A DNA stretch of 64,000 bases. Origin: Methylovulum psychrotolerans (GTDB taxonomy: Bacteria > Pseudomonadota > Gammaproteobacteria > Methylococcales > Methylomonadaceae). Position 1 is the stretch's first letter; each line of letters opens with the position of its first letter. Location: assembly GCF_002923755.1 (NCBI RefSeq), contig NZ_PGFZ01000006.1, positions 118,956 to 182,955 on the forward strand, read 5' to 3'. The notes below the pieces were generated by a model. That model saw only the letters and a list, made by a program, of their open reading frames with translations, was not told where the DNA came from and searched no databases. Positions 63,682 through 64,000 of this stretch are shown in pieces. A program made the translations under genes and the position numbers.

Positions 63682-64000
63682 TTATTCGCCACCTGCTTCA
63701 AATAATTCTAAAGGCAAGCCCACCAAATCTTTGCCTATCCATTCGCGGGCGATATTGTTGGATGGCCCCATCGCTATGCCCGCCCTGGCATCACGGAAAA
63801 TGCGCTCTATCTGGCCTTTTTTATAGCCATAACCGCCGCTGACATCCATGGCATTGCGAGCCGAAATATTGGCAACTTCCGACGCATGTACCTTAAACTC
63901 GGTTAACGGCAACAGCAATTTCCCCTGCGGTTGCCCGTCCGCTTGTAATTGATCCAGTTGGCGGGCCAAATCGTGCTGCCACGGGCGCAAGCTTTCCACC
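63682..64000 (-). CDS. acyl-CoA-dehydrogenase-like protein, C-terminal part
   Basis: The frame is open from the right edge leftward to 63682, so the N-terminus is outside. The visible 106 residues show the C-terminal domain with the FAD-binding signature: AMDVSGGYGYKKGQIERIFRD followed by ARAGIAMGPSNNIAREWIG. The GGYGY...RDAR pattern is typical of acyl-CoA dehydrogenases, although the sequence between may reflect a divergent subfamily. The stop lies 122 bases before ribBA, and both read leftward. Confidence 0.75.
   Translation of the reverse strand, partial: VESLRPWQHDLARQLDQLQADGQPQGKLLLPLTEFKVHASEVANISARNAMDVSGGYGYKKGQIERIFRDARAGIAMGPSNNIAREWIGKDLVGLPLELFEAGGE

Overview
The window is bacterial and most resembles a gammaproteobacterial methanotroph of the order Methylococcales. 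This is inferred from gene content and style: a hup/hyp uptake-hydrogenase locus, a Csp-type copper-storage protein beside a PQQ-type sugar dehydrogenase, a Cti fatty-acid isomerase, and many short GC-rich inverted repeats between genes. No rRNA, tRNA or CRISPR array was seen. Housekeeping genes (gpmI, ribBA) point to chromosome rather than plasmid.

Layout. 1-1390: an IS982-type transposase running off the left edge, then AT-rich small ORFs that look like debris. 1392-17306: one long leftward locus, hupSLECDFGHI-hybE-hupK-hypAB-(antitoxin-toxin)-hypCD-(SPFH protein)-hypEF, for a membrane-bound [NiFe] hydrogenase. Its small subunit carries the six-cysteine proximal-cluster signature of oxygen-tolerant group 1d enzymes. 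17307-21500: a 650-base regulatory gap, then an unrecognised 585-residue protein paired with an exported protein bearing one CxxCH haem site. 21521-30148 (leftward): an MFS exporter, a large exported protein of unknown function, an Ala/Ser/Pro-repeat EF-hand protein, a DUF2171 protein, and a three-gene set of alpha/beta hydrolase, sorbosone-dehydrogenase-like protein and Csp copper-storage protein.

30425-37352 (rightward): large-subunit catalase, MarC membrane protein, CheB-CheR-PAS fusion and a PAS protein. 37369-43841: an Rhs polymorphic-toxin island (leftward) with two small downstream genes, bracketed by a 405-base direct duplication that ends in a perfect 29-base palindrome. 44185-48831: a decayed marC fragment and a TolC-MacA-MacB tripartite efflux operon. 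49058-50816: a third copy of the palindrome directly beside a parAB partition operon. 51238-54516: gpmI and two small envelope lipoproteins. 54568-59417 (leftward): Cti and the YdbH-YnbE-YdbL lipid-transport set. 59519-64000 (leftward): a glycine-zipper lipoprotein, tandem hairpin repeats, an FAD/NAD(P)-binding protein, ribBA and the end of an acyl-CoA-dehydrogenase-like gene.

How parts work together: the hydrogenase locus is self-contained, with structural subunits, a cytochrome b electron acceptor, a specific protease, chaperones and the complete HypABCDEF metallocentre assembly line. The two points needing most attention are the palindrome shared by parAB and the Rhs-island borders, and the unrecognised 585-residue protein/haem-protein pair.
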